This document shows positions 31,536-41,845 of a stretch of 64,000 nt of DNA, one piece after another (position 1 is the stretch's first letter; each line of letters starts with the position of its first letter). The DNA is from Okapia johnstoni (lineage: Eukaryota > Chordata > Mammalia > Artiodactyla > Giraffidae): NCBI GenBank assembly GCA_024291935.2, contig CM044326.1:31310948-31374947 (forward strand). Direction: 5' to 3'. The notes below the pieces were generated by a model that worked only from the letters and a program-made list of their open reading frames with translations, did no database searches and had not been told where the DNA came from. The translations under genes and the position numbers were made by a program.

Positions 31536-32690
31536 GCCTATTTTATTAAAAGAAAGTGCAGATCATCTGGGGTAATTTACTGAACACTGAACGCAAAAAG
31601 CGGGGCAGTGGCCAGGGGCCAGGGTGGCTGTGAGTGTGGGCTGCTCACCCCCCTGAGCACTGGCGGTCTGGGCTGCAGCCACCGCACTGCCCAGCTGCCA
31701 CAGCAGAGGACAGACGGCACATCGCCAGGTAGGAAAGATCAGAATTCGAAATTTGAAGTGCGGTTTCTCCTGAATGTGTGTGGCTTTCACAGCATCATGA
31801 AGTCAAAGAGTAAAACACTCAGTCATGAGTCAGGGACCTTCTGTACGAGACGTTTTTGTTTCTACATCAAGGGGAATCAGTCTTCAACCCCCACTCTGTG
31901 AGACATTATGTCTATTTGTCTGAATTCCTCAAGTGACCACTGCCCAGCCCACTCAGCCTGACTCACCCTAAAGACTGTTTCTAGGAGAAAGCGGCCAGGG
32001 CTGCTCCTCTTCCCTTCAGGCGCTTCACACCCGCAGGGACCACTTCCCGTGTCCACACTTAGGTGGTCGACGCTGCTTTGGGGTTCAGATGGTCGCTGTG
32101 TGCTAGAGGGTATCCTCTTTCTCAGCAGAGCTTTGTGACAAAGACAGAATTGAGAGCAGGTTCAGATAACGTGCGTTTCCCGTGGTTTTTAATGAGGACG
32201 TTTGCCAGAGAGCAGTTAGTCACCAGGACTCTTAGACTCGGGGCAGGAACTCGGGCCCACAGCACATGCCCAGGCCGGCCAGGCCCTGGGGACGTGTGCC
32301 CAGGCTCTCCTCTCCCAGAGAAGCAGCGCTGCCCGCTCAGCAGAGACAGGGCCTCGGTCTGAGGGTGGCAAACGTGCCTTGGCCTGTAAGATGATCTAGG
32401 GAAGCTAAAATCGCCAGCAAGCTTTTTACCCAGAGTGGAGGATGCTGGTGACTGACGGCTGGGAGAAGGGCCGGCTGGGCCTGGGGCAGGGACGGAGGCA
32501 TCGGTGCCCAGGGGAAGGGGTGAGAGGGCTCCGAGGAGAGGGGGAGGAGGCTGGGAGGGGCAAGCCCAGCTGGGCAGCATCTGCAGACCAGGGGCTTTAG
32601 CTGAGGCACGGGTCCAGGATCCTACACTTTTTTGTCAGAACCACTGGGCTTTCAGGTCTGTGAGGGCAACCCTGGGCTGCCCACAGCAGG

Positions 32691-32960
32691 CTTGAGCTGG
32701 GCTGAGCTGTGCTGGGCTGAGCTGGGCGGAATGGGTGAGCTGGGCCGGGCTGAGCCAGGCTGAGCTGGGCTGAGCCGGGTTGAGCTGGGCTAAGCTGGGC
32801 TGAGCTGAGCTGGGTGGAGTGGGTGAGCTGAGCTGAGTTGCGTTGATCTGGGCTGAGCTGAACTGGGCTGAGCTGGTTTGAGCTGGGCTGAGCAGGTAAG
32901 CTGGGATGAGTTGGGCTGAGCTAGTTTGAGCTGGGCTGTGCTTGGCTGAGTTGGGTTATC
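32691..32960 (+). repeat. Sdelta, short switch-like region
   Basis: About 270 bp of GAGCT/GGGCT pentamers that begin at exactly the same junction as Smu (GCCCACAGCAGG then CTTGAGCTGG; compare 20801). It is a tenth of Smu's length. It has AGCT sites and could support inefficient mu-to-delta class switching. Alternatively it is a relic of the duplication. Confidence 0.85.
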
Positions 32961-33356
32961 CACGGTGGACTGAGACAGGTCCGGCAGAAATGCACTGCCT
33001 GGGCTTGACTTGGGAAAGCTGATGAGATGCTTTGGGCTTGTTTAACCTCTGCTGAGCATGGTGGGTCTAGCTAGACTGAACTGGCTGTGCTGGGCTGAAC
33101 TGGCCAACACTGGGCTGACCTCAGTGACCTGGCTATGCTGAGGACTGACAGGGCTGAGTGTGCCCTGGTCTCACTGATGGCCACAGACCCCAAGTGGGCC
33201 CCAAGTGGCTGAGCCGGGGGCAGTGAGGGTGGGATGGCAGGGCTGAGTGTGCCTTCCGTGCCACTGTCCCAGAGGGAAGGCGGAGCTGCCCGCACCCCTG
33301 ACCAGCAGGACACCTCTCACCCCCCTCTTCTCTTGTGTCCTCTCTCGGGTCCCCAG

Positions 33357-33683
33357 CAAGTGAATCTCAACCGAAAATCTTCCCCCTGGTGTCCTGTGTG
33401 AGCTCCCTGTCTGATGAGAACTCGGTGGCCCTGGGCTGCCTGGCCCGGGACTTCGTGCCCAATTCTGTCAGCTTCTCCTGGAAGTTCAAGAACGGCAGCC
33501 CAGTCAGCAGCGAGAAATTCTGGGCCTTCCCCGAAGTCCTGAGGGACGGCCTGTGGTCGGCCTCCTCCCAGGTGGTCCTGCCCTCCTCAAGCATCTTTCA
33601 AGAGCCGGGGGACTACCTGGTGTGCGAAGTCCAGCACCCCAAGGGAGGAAAGACCGTCGGGACCGTGAGGGTGGCCGCTGCAA
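33357..33683 (+). CDS. IGHD: IGHD exon CH1 (copy of IGHM CH1)
   Basis: Same 327 bases as IGHM CH1 except one synonymous change at 33589. It has the same acceptor (CCCCAG) and donor (GTGAGT). It encodes the same light-chain-bonding cysteine and Ig-fold cysteines. An antibody to mu CH1 would recognise it. Confidence 0.95.
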
Positions 33684-36600
33684 GTGAGTGGGGCTCGCCC
33701 CGTGGTCGGGTGGGAGGAGAGGGTGAGGGGAGCCTACCCTACGCCCTTCCGTGGCCCCCCACCCTTCCTGTCCACCTTGCAGCCCCTCCCCCAGGGCACA
33801 GCGCATTCTGACCCTCACCTGCTCCCTGCTCCTCTGGTTTCAGCATCGACTCTGACACCGACCACCTTAGCGCCTTCTCTGACATCCAGGTCAGAGGGTG
33901 CCAGTAAAGCCCTCAGCACTCAGAGCATCCCAGGTGAGCAGCCCCATCCGTGCATACCCGTCTGCCCAGCCCTCCGCTGCCACCTTCAGGCAGCCCTCCA
34001 CGACTTCTCTCTTGAGTCCTTAAGTCACACCTTGAGCCAAGAATGTGGGCGCTGAACTCAGGGGCACTGACTGTGGCCAGGTCCGGGCTGGGCACTGGCC
34101 GATGCCACCCCTGTGTTGCCACTGGCCCCTTGTGGACGGATGAGTTGCCAGATCACACTGGGAGGTGCACGGTGAGAGGGAGGCCCACAGGCCAGCTCTG
34201 GGCCCCTGGTCCAGCCCACGTGTGGGACTGAGTGTGGACTGAGACCCTCACAGAAACGGTGCCACCTGCAGGGCCGCCCTCACCCCCAGCTGCACCTGGC
34301 TCCAGGTTCTCTGAGTGCCGGGTGCCCAGCTGGGGCCCAGAGTCACCCCTCACCCTGGACGACCCACTGGCCCAGAGCAGGAGCCGCTGGAGGGAGCTGG
34401 GCAGACAGAGAACAGCAGCTCCCTCACCAGCCCCTGGGCCACTGGTGACCCTCCAAGAGGGCACCGTGGTTGTAATGTCTCCATGGGTGGCCCCCAGCCC
34501 AGCCTGTGGGCCATGATGCCCACAGTCCAGGGCAGAATCTGCTACCAATGTGCACGACCCCTGGGTGTGGGGTGACCTTGTCAGGCACACAGGGCAGAGG
34601 CGAATCAGGAGAGAGGTGGGCCGTGCAGATTGCAGGGTCACCTCGGGGGTGTCACTGTGCACAGTCCCGCACTCCCTGAGCATCAGCGGTCAGCCCTGAC
34701 TGGACTGCTGCAGCCTCGTCGCCCACCCAGCAGCCTTGGGGGCAAGGGGCAGAGCTCCGCAAGCACAGGCTGCGCCCTCCTGTTCCAGGGCTGCACTGCC
34801 CTCCCATGGGGAGTGACCCTCTTGGGGCCTAGGGCCTGCTGGCCGCACAAGCCCAGCCCTCTGCTCAGGGCGTGGTCCCTGAGCCAGACACTGTGCAGCT
34901 CGAGCAGGGCCTGAGGGCCAAATGCCTCCCGAAGCTGGGTCCCCGCAGCTGGGGCTGCCCGTCCTGCTCTGCAGCCGGGGCTGGCGTGTCCAGCTTAGAG
35001 GGATGGACCAGGAGGAGGGACAGACAGAAGCCCCGTGTGGCAGCACAGCTTCAGATATTTGCTCTCTGGGCCTTTATAGAAAAGATTGACTGACCCCTGC
35101 CCATCAGAAATCCATGGCCAGTCACTGACTAGTCCTTCTCACTGTAAGCTGTCCTGGCGATGGTCATGAGGACGGTTTCCAGGCACTTAGCGTAGATGCT
35201 CACAACCAGCAAGCGGACAGCCAGGGTCCCACCGGGACCGGAGCACAGCCGCGGACGCTGGGGGAGGCGACCCCCAGACAACGGGAAAGCCGAGCGGCCA
35301 CTCCTGGGGCTGAGGATGTGGGGAGGCCACGGCCCTGGCCAACCGTGGAGCCCGGAGGAGACCCTGACTCCCCCCATTCTCCACAGCGCCATCCACTAGC
35401 CACAGCCAGCCAGAAGCCCAGACACTGGCGTGTCCAAAGGACCCCTGCAGAGGTCAGTCCCTTGGGACAGAGTGGGGGAGAAGGGTGGAATGCTTTCGGG
35501 GGCACCGGAAAGAACCTGCCTGCAAGTGAGACCCCAGCCCAGTGGTGGGCGGGCCCCTGCCCACTGCACTTCTGGAAGCAACAAAGGCCAGGTGGGCCCT
35601 GGGGAGAGGGCGGGCCTGGGGCCGGGTGGGCGCCGCTAGCCAGCCCTCAGCCCCCCCCCCCACCGAGACCCCCACACCTCTCCTCTCCCTCCCCACAGAG
35701 TGTCAGAACCACACCCAGGCCCCCAGCGTTCGCCTGCTGCCCCCGCCCCCAGGGGGCCTCTGGCTCCTGGACGAGGCCACGTTCACCTGCCTGGCCACAG
35801 GACAGGCCCCGCCGGATGCCCACTTCTCCTGGGAGGTGGACGGGCTGCCCCGTGGCGGGGCCGTGGGAGAGGGACCCACCCGGGACCTCAACGGCTCCTG
35901 GAGCCTGAGCAGCCGCCTGGCCCTGCCCAGGTCTCTGTGGGCCTCGGGCTCCACCGTCACCTGCACACTGAACGGCCCCAGCCTGCAGTCTCCAGTGACC
36001 CTGACGGCACAGAGAGAGCGTGGTGAGGGCAGCCCCACAGCGCCCCGGCCACCTCCTTCCCCTGGAGCCCCAGCTCGCAAGCATAACACGGCTTCTCCCT
36101 GCAGCCACCTTGGTGCCCGGCAACCTGACCCTCCACACCCTGACCACGCCTGGCTCGTTGTCCCCTCCCTGGCTCCTGTGCGAGGTGTCCGGCTTCTCAC
36201 CTGTGGACATCCTCCTCACATGGCTGGAGGGCCAGCGAGAAGTGGAGCCTTCCCAGTTTGCCACGGCTCACCCCACGGCCCAGGCTGGGCGAGCCTCGTT
36301 CCACACCTGGAGTGCCCTGCGCGTCTCCAGCCCCCTGGACCATGTGGTGACCACCTACACCTGTGTGGTCAGCCACGAGGCCTCCCGGACACTCCTCAAT
36401 GGCAGCTGCACCCTGGACGCTGGTGGTGAGTCACACGGGCCTGGGGCTCTGTCTGAGTGGCCAGGACATGGGGTGAGGAGCGGAGGGGCAGCCCAGGAGG
36501 CGCCAGGCAGTGGGGACGTGGCCACTCCGTGTCGGGGGCCCCAGGGCTCTGGAAGCCTGACAGCTGCCCCTCTGGCCCAGGACACACGTCCACATGCCGC

Positions 36601-39600
36601 ACGCTGGCCCGAGAGAACGGGAGGTGTTCCCTGCCCCCCACGACCCAAGCAGCCATTTCCCACCAAGATATGCCCGCCACTGGGCACAAAGCAGGGGCCT
36701 CCCCTGGGCTGGGAGTGAGGGCAGCCACCCTCACCAGCTGCCCTCTGGGGACATCCGAGACTCCCCAGCTCCCCAGCCCTCCACCCTTCCAGGAGCCCAG
36801 TCAGCACCTGGGAGGCCACATATGCCCAGGACAGGGGGCTGGACTTGGGCACCCAGAGGAGTCTGACCCACACACCCACAGCAGCCTCTGACCACAGGCC
36901 TCCTGGAGGAACACAGGAGCAGGTGCCACAGAGGAGGGAGTCTGGGGGCCCAGGGCTCGTCCGCCCCTGACACCACAGCAGGGAGCCCGGCCCCATGAGA
37001 CCACGGTGGACACGCCGGTCAGGGAGGCAGCAGGACACACGGGCCGGCAGGCGTCCAGGCAGCCCAATGGGGGCCAGCAGGGAAGGTGTCCAATGGGGCC
37101 TGAGGCAGCGGGTGCTGGGAGAGGAAGGCTAGGCTTGCCCAGGGTCTGGGACCTAACCTGCAGGCCTGACCTGCTGTGGGCCCCACGCCGAGCAGGGAAG
37201 GCGTGCAGACCACAGCCCAGGCCCCGATGCCTCGAGAGACAGGCCTGGCGGGCAGCACCCTGAAGGCCACGTAGGGTGCCTGGGGCGGCCGTCTCAGCAC
37301 ACTCGCCCCCACCTGCACCCCCACCACCCGTGCCCTGGTGGGCCTCGGCCTGTAGATCCAGCCCGCCCCGCACCCTGGACCAGCCACCTGACACAGCCCA
37401 GGCACTGTATGGCCTTGAGTCACAGGACACTCTGGACCAGCCTCCCCCAGAACCTTGACCCAAACCTCCCACTTTCCTGCAGAGGCCAAAGCTATGTCCG
37501 CCAGCCAGGGCCACGCTCTGTACAAGGCAAGTTATAGAGGCTGCAGGAGGCCTGCTCAGTCGCAGGTGGAAAACCCCACTCCAGGGGCTCTCAGCTGGCA
37601 CCAGCACAGCCCTGGGGCTGACCAGCAGCTGGACCTTCCCTGGCGGGCCCGCCCCCTGAACCAGAGGAGGATGGCCAGAGCTGCTCCCTGTAAGGCAGCC
37701 TGGGCCTCCACAGCCAGGACGGCAGCTCCTCCTTGCTGGGCCAGCTGCCCCGCAGTTCTAGCACTGCTGCCTGAAGGGTCTGCTGCTTTCCTTTAAGGAC
37801 CCTCATGGCCCCCCCTGCCCCGTCCACCTGCATCTGAAGGCCACCCCTCCCTCTCGGTTCCAGGCCCAGCCCATCACTACCGCCCTCTTCTCAAAGGAGG
37901 CCTACAGCTGTGGTCGTCATTCTCACAAAGCAGCAGCTGGAAGGCTCCCCCTTGGCTCCCTGGCCTCTGCTTCCTGGTCCTGCTCTGGGGCCCCGGGCTC
38001 CTCAACCACGGGCCCCGTCTCCCGAGAGCCTGCGTCAGCCTGTTCCCCCACACTGAAGCCAGGGCCCTCGGCCCTCCATCATCACAGAAGCCAAGGCCCC
38101 CGCCCACCTCCTGCACCCCTCGAATCGGCCCCTACTGTGCAGAGACCCCTCCCTAGTCCTCCTGTCCCTGCCGGTCTCACGGCCCAGGGCTGTCGCCTTC
38201 AGCCCACCCTCCTCCCAGCCACCAAGGTGACCTTCAAACACCCGTCAAAGTTCTGCTTCCACTTAGGATGTAGAAGCTAGTGAGTCAGCCACTCACCTGG
38301 TAACAAAAGGTCAACACCAAATAAACCATAAAAATCATGTTTATTTAAAGTCTCAGACGAGCTGAGGACTCAGTGTCCAACTGACCCAAATTCCTAGGTC
38401 AGAAGAGGCTGCTGGCTGCTTATCCTCATCCTCGACACAGGCAGACAGAGGCCTGGGCATCCAAGATGAGAGGGATGTGAGGGAACCAGCGGAGGCTTAG
38501 TTCCCACACAGGCTGGCCCGGGGTGTGGGTACAGATGAGCGCCTGAAAAATCCCCTGGGCCCGCTGACCCCCCACCCAGGGATTCTGCTGAGCGAGCACC
38601 CCCTGAGAGCAGGGCGGGGCCGCAGCAGGAGAGGTCCAGGTTCAGAGCCTTTCCCGTCGGGAGGAGGGGCCTGAACCCACTCCCAGGCTGGGAGCCAGTG
38701 GCCAAGGATCCTGCCACCCAGCCCAGCCCAACTCGTGGTGAAAACACAGCTCCTCACCTTCCCTGCCCGACAGAGGAGAGTGTGTGCTCGCTCCACGGAA
38801 AGTGTACACGTGTCACCAACTTCACACTCACTTTCCGTCCATACACCATGTCCGGCGTGCAATCGAAATTCCCTCGGCGTGCAAAGAAGCAGAAGACCTT
38901 CACCGTAGTCAGAATGAAAACAGCAAATAAAGCTAGACGGCAGGTGACCCCAACCTTGGAGCCGAAAACAACTGCGGTCATGCTCTCAGCTTAAGCTCTG
39001 TTTGTGGCTTCTGTTGCCTGAGAAAAATGGACAGGTCCAGCCCCACGGTTTCGTGGGCTGCTCCCAAAGGGCTGCCCGCTGGCACGTCCTGGCCCAGCAG
39101 AGACGGGTGGAGGGGCGTGACCTTTCTCTCTGCAGCTCTTCTCAACGCAGGTTCTCCAACCCTCAGTCTTTCCCGCCCTCTCATCCTGCAGCTCCTGCCT
39201 GTCTTTCACACGAGCTCTCCTGTGTGTCTGACCTCCAGGGAGGGCCACGGGGCAGCCGGGACCCCTGGCTGTTACCTGAATGGAGCGCATCCAGGGGGTC
39301 CTGTCATCGCATTTAGCCACCTCAGCAACCCCCAGACCACTCACCCCTGCATTCCATGTGTCTAGAACAGATTCCTTCAGGTTCTCCATGGCAAAGGGCC
39401 GCTGCCTTTGAAAATTTTTCCAATGAATCATGAACCCATCCCACTGTAGAACACAATATGTACTCATTAGCGGAAAACTGAGACAAACGGAAACCGAGAT
39501 GCGTCGGTGTTTTATCACTAGATTCCGCAGAGGGCGAGCACGCAGTTTCCATGCTTACTTCCTGTGCCGTGACCAGCGGTTCCTGGGTGGCAGCCCTGCA

Positions 39601-40722
39601 GACCCTGCCTGCCGCACCTCTGGTCAGGCTCGAGGCGGACCCCCAGTGAATGAATGCTCACGGAAAGACTGACTAGGAAGTGTGGGCCGGACGATGGGTC
39701 CTGGGACTCAGCACTTCCTCCCTGCCCTGGGCTCTCCCACTGGACTGGAGCGCAGCTCCACACGAGGGTGCTGAGCTGGCCAGCCCACCCTGCCCTGGCC
39801 CCCACCCCACGTCCAGCAGGACTGACTTCTGATGCACAGACTCGGCCCTGGCTTAAAGCCTCCCAGCCTCGGCCTGTCCTGGCCTCCTGTGCGGCCCCTC
39901 GGCCAGCTCCCTGCTGCAGCATGCGAGGCTCCCATCTGCTCTTCCGACTCAGAGCCCTTTTGACGTCATTCCTCCTGCCAGGACGCTGGCTCGGTCTCAC
40001 CTTTCACCCTCACACAGCAGCCACTTCTGCGAGCGGCTGTCGCTGCAGCCTGCTGGGCGGGGCCCGCGGATCCACATCTGCCAGGGCTGCCCGCACTCGC
40101 GCTGGCGTGAAGGCCGGCTTCAGGCCATCTGCCCCACCGTGCTGTGTGCCCCATCCGGCTCTGTGCCCATCGGGCCTTGTGACCCCTCCATGCCCGGCAT
40201 AGCCCGGCAGGGAGGAGGTTGTTCACACAGGGCCCCAACACCAGTGGTGCCGTGTGAGGGGCTGTGGCTGTGCCCCTTGGGCAGATCCCTCAGTCAGCAG
40301 CCCGCCGCGTTCTGGGGTGGGCATGGGCCAGGCCTCAGCAGCGCCCGCTCCCCTGCAGGTCTGGCCACCTGGCCGCCCTGGAGCCAGGACGAGAGAGGCG
40401 AGGACAGCGTGGACGTGGAGGACGCCAGCCCGCTCTGGCTCACCTTCCTGGCCCTCTTCCTTGTCACTGTGGTCTACGGCGGCTTCGTCACCTTCATCAA
40501 GGCAAGTGGCCCGGGCAGGCGGGGCTCTGTGTCCAGGGCCGGGGGCCCTGGGGTCGGCCAGGGTTTCTGAGGGAGCCGCCCCCTCCCACTCAGCCCTGGA
40601 GTAGGACGGGCGCCAGGCAGCACCTGCTCCCCAGGGCCACGGGGAAGTGGGGTCCCCCGCTTGGCTGGCCTGGGGGCCCCGGCCCCTTCCTGACCCTGGG
40701 GCTCTCGTTGCAGGTGAAGTAG
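33357..40722 (+). CDS. IGHD: IGHD constant region gene (immunoglobulin delta heavy chain), all exons
   Basis: The gene encodes the IgD heavy-chain constant region, co-expressed with IgM on naive B cells in many mammals. Exons are CH1 33357-33683, hinge H1 33844-33933, hinge H2 35387-35452, CH2 35699-36022, CH3 36105-36425, M1 40359-40501 and M2 40714-40722. A secreted-tail exon is uncertain (candidate 37483-37796). Phases agree at every junction, and no stops occur in the exons. The arrangement of three Ig domains with a two-exon hinge is that of human and artiodactyl IgD. CH1 is not an ancestral delta domain but a copy of IGHM CH1. The M1-M2 intron starts with GC rather than GT. Membrane IgD is read by alternative splicing from IGHM transcripts. 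Confidence 0.95.
33844..33933 (+). CDS. IGHD: IGHD hinge exon 1
   Basis: The acceptor is TGGTTTCAG and the donor GTGAGC. 90 bp encode a Thr/Ser/Pro-rich stretch (TSTLTPTTLAPSLTSRSEG, then ASKALSTQSIP) with many possible O-glycosylation sites and no cysteine, like the first hinge exon of human IgD. Confidence 0.88.
35387..35452 (+). CDS. IGHD: IGHD hinge exon 2
   Basis: The acceptor is CTCCACAG and the donor GTCAGT. 66 bp encode APSTSHSQPEAQTLACPKD plus PCR. The two cysteines of ACPKDPC are suited to heavy-heavy bonding. It is in phase with H1 and CH2. It is less charged than the human H2 hinge. Confidence 0.87.
35699..36022 (+). CDS. IGHD: IGHD exon CH2
   Basis: The acceptor is CCCCACAG and the donor GTGAGG. 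Begins ECQNHTQAPSVRLLPPPPGG; fold cysteines are in FTCLATGQ and VTCTLNGP, the tryptophan in FSWEVDG. Sequons occur at NHT and NGS. Diagnostic for mammalian IgD CH2. Confidence 0.95.
36105..36425 (+). CDS. IGHD: IGHD exon CH3
   Basis: The acceptor is CCCTGCAG and the donor GTGAGT (36426). Begins ATLVPGNLTLHTL; fold cysteines are in LLCEVSGFSP and YTCVVSHEASR, with LTWLEGQREV between. Sequons occur at NLT and NGS. It ends with a further cysteine (GSCTLDAG). Confidence 0.95.
37483..37796 (+). CDS. Candidate IGHD secreted-tail exon (uncertain)
   Basis: A good acceptor (pyrimidine-rich, CTTTCCTGCAG) 1.06 kb after CH3 is followed, in the phase left by CH3, by an open frame EAKAMSASQGHALYKASYRG... 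that stops with TAA at 37794-37796. An AATAAA at 38320 could end such a transcript. At 104 residues it is much longer than the short secreted delta tail of human, and I do not recognise the sequence, so this may be chance. Confidence 0.3.
38320..38325 (+). terminator. Possible poly(A) signal for secreted IgD
   Basis: AATAAA between IGHD CH3 and the membrane exons, followed by a T-rich stretch (CATGTTTATTTAAAG). Location fits a secreted-form site, but no secreted exon is proven. Confidence 0.4.
40359..40501 (+). CDS. IGHD: IGHD membrane exon M1
   Basis: The acceptor is CCCCTGCAG. It encodes an acidic linker (GLATWPPWSQDERGEDSV, then DVEDASPLW) and a transmembrane helix (LTFLALFLVTVVYGGFVTF), ending IK. 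The YGGFVTFIK end matches human YSGIVTFIK. The donor is GCAAGT (40502), a non-canonical GC donor with otherwise perfect consensus. Confidence 0.94.
40714..40722 (+). CDS. IGHD: IGHD membrane exon M2
   Basis: The acceptor is CTCGTTGCAG. It encodes Val-Lys and TAG, giving the KVK cytoplasmic tail also seen in membrane IgM. Confidence 0.94.
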   Translation: MK

Positions 40723-40983
40723 CCCCGGAGAGCAGATGCTGGCTCCGCACAAGCAGAACCTGACCTCCGTGCCCCACACTGCTCCCGGAGGGCAGAGGAG
40801 CCCATGCTGGACCCTGCCTGTGCACAGAGGCCGTGCGGCCCACCCTCTGTCCACCACAGAGCCCAGCCCGCAGCCCAAGAGGAGGGCGTCATGATGCAGA
40901 GAAGGGGCCCCTGGCGGGCCCTGCAGCCCCAGAGCCAGTGGTCCCGGCTGCAGCCCCCTTGCCTCCCCGCCCACTGTCTGCCG

Positions 40984-40989
40984 CATAAA
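40984..40989 (+). terminator. Probable poly(A) signal of membrane IgD (CATAAA)
   Basis: A variant signal, CATAAA, lies 262 bases after the M2 stop, with a T-rich segment (TTTGGTCCTTCC) behind it. No AATAAA is closer. Confidence 0.5.
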
Positions 40990-41189
40990 GAGCTTTGGTC
41001 CTTCCTCCTGCCTCCCATTTCTGTGCCCCAGCCCTCAGATCTTCCAGGTGAGAGCACCCAGGAGGCCGAGGGCAAACACTCAGGCAGGTCCACGCACACA
41101 GGAGAGGCGGGCAGGGTCGGGCATGCAGCAGGGGGCTGCCTCTGGAGGAAGATGCTGAGCCTACTGCACTGAAGGGACTGGGCACGCCA

Positions 41190-41462
41190 GACGGGTGCGT
41201 CCACACCTGCACACACAGGTGCACACACATGCAGCCCTCACACATAAACACGTGTGCACCTATAGGTGGGGCCACACCCCGCACACACAAGCACACACAC
41301 ACGCGTGCAGACACACACAAAGGCAGGACATATGCCCGTGGCCACACATGTGGAGGTCTGCATCTGCACACACATGCACACACATGGATTCACACTCCTA
41401 GAGACATACAAGCACATGTGTGTCCATGCACCACTCAGGGGCACACACACACACACACAAGA
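41190..41462. repeat. CA-rich degenerate microsatellite 3' of IGHD
   Basis: Interrupted CACACA and GCACACA units over about 270 bp, ending in (CA)9 near 41440-41458. Similar in composition to the array inside the IGHM gene at 26205-26660. Confidence 0.88.
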
Positions 41463-41845
41463 GATGGCCCTAAGTGGTGGGAGTGGGAGAGGCTGGGCAC
41501 ATGGAGCCTCCGTCAGACGGGAAGGAGGCATCCCTCATGGAGGGCAAGGTGTGGAGGAAAGTGCTGCCTGAAGGGGCTTGAAGAAGACGCTGGCACTGGT
41601 CAGCTCCTGGCCCTCCTGGCCCTCCTGCTGCTGTCCAGGGTCCCTGCGGCAGGCGAGGGTGTGGCCCTGGCCTCAGGCAGCCCCCAGGCAGGGAGGCCAG
41701 TGTGGCAGACACCCTTCCTCGGTGCTGGCCTCAGGCGGGTCCTGTCTGGCCTCCCCTTTCAGACCAAGAGGAGGGCATCCTGTCTCTGGCCAGTCCCAGT
41801 TTCAGACACGGTGTCTCACTCCTCCTGTCAGCTCCAGACTCTACA

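Larger units (their letters stand above)
29507..33724 (+). repeat. Duplicated unit, delta copy (Imu-region DNA, short Sdelta, CH1)
   Basis: A second copy of 19416-24396. Homology begins at about TGTTTGAATGTATTT (29507), just past the point that corresponds to the Emu core, so muE1-muE4 and the octamer are not duplicated. 29528-30150 matches 19437-20060, and 32080-32690 matches 20200-20800, each with 1-2% difference. The middle (30150-31845) is absent from the mu copy and includes a BovB fragment. The match ends at 33724 in the first intron of IGHD. Confidence 0.9.
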
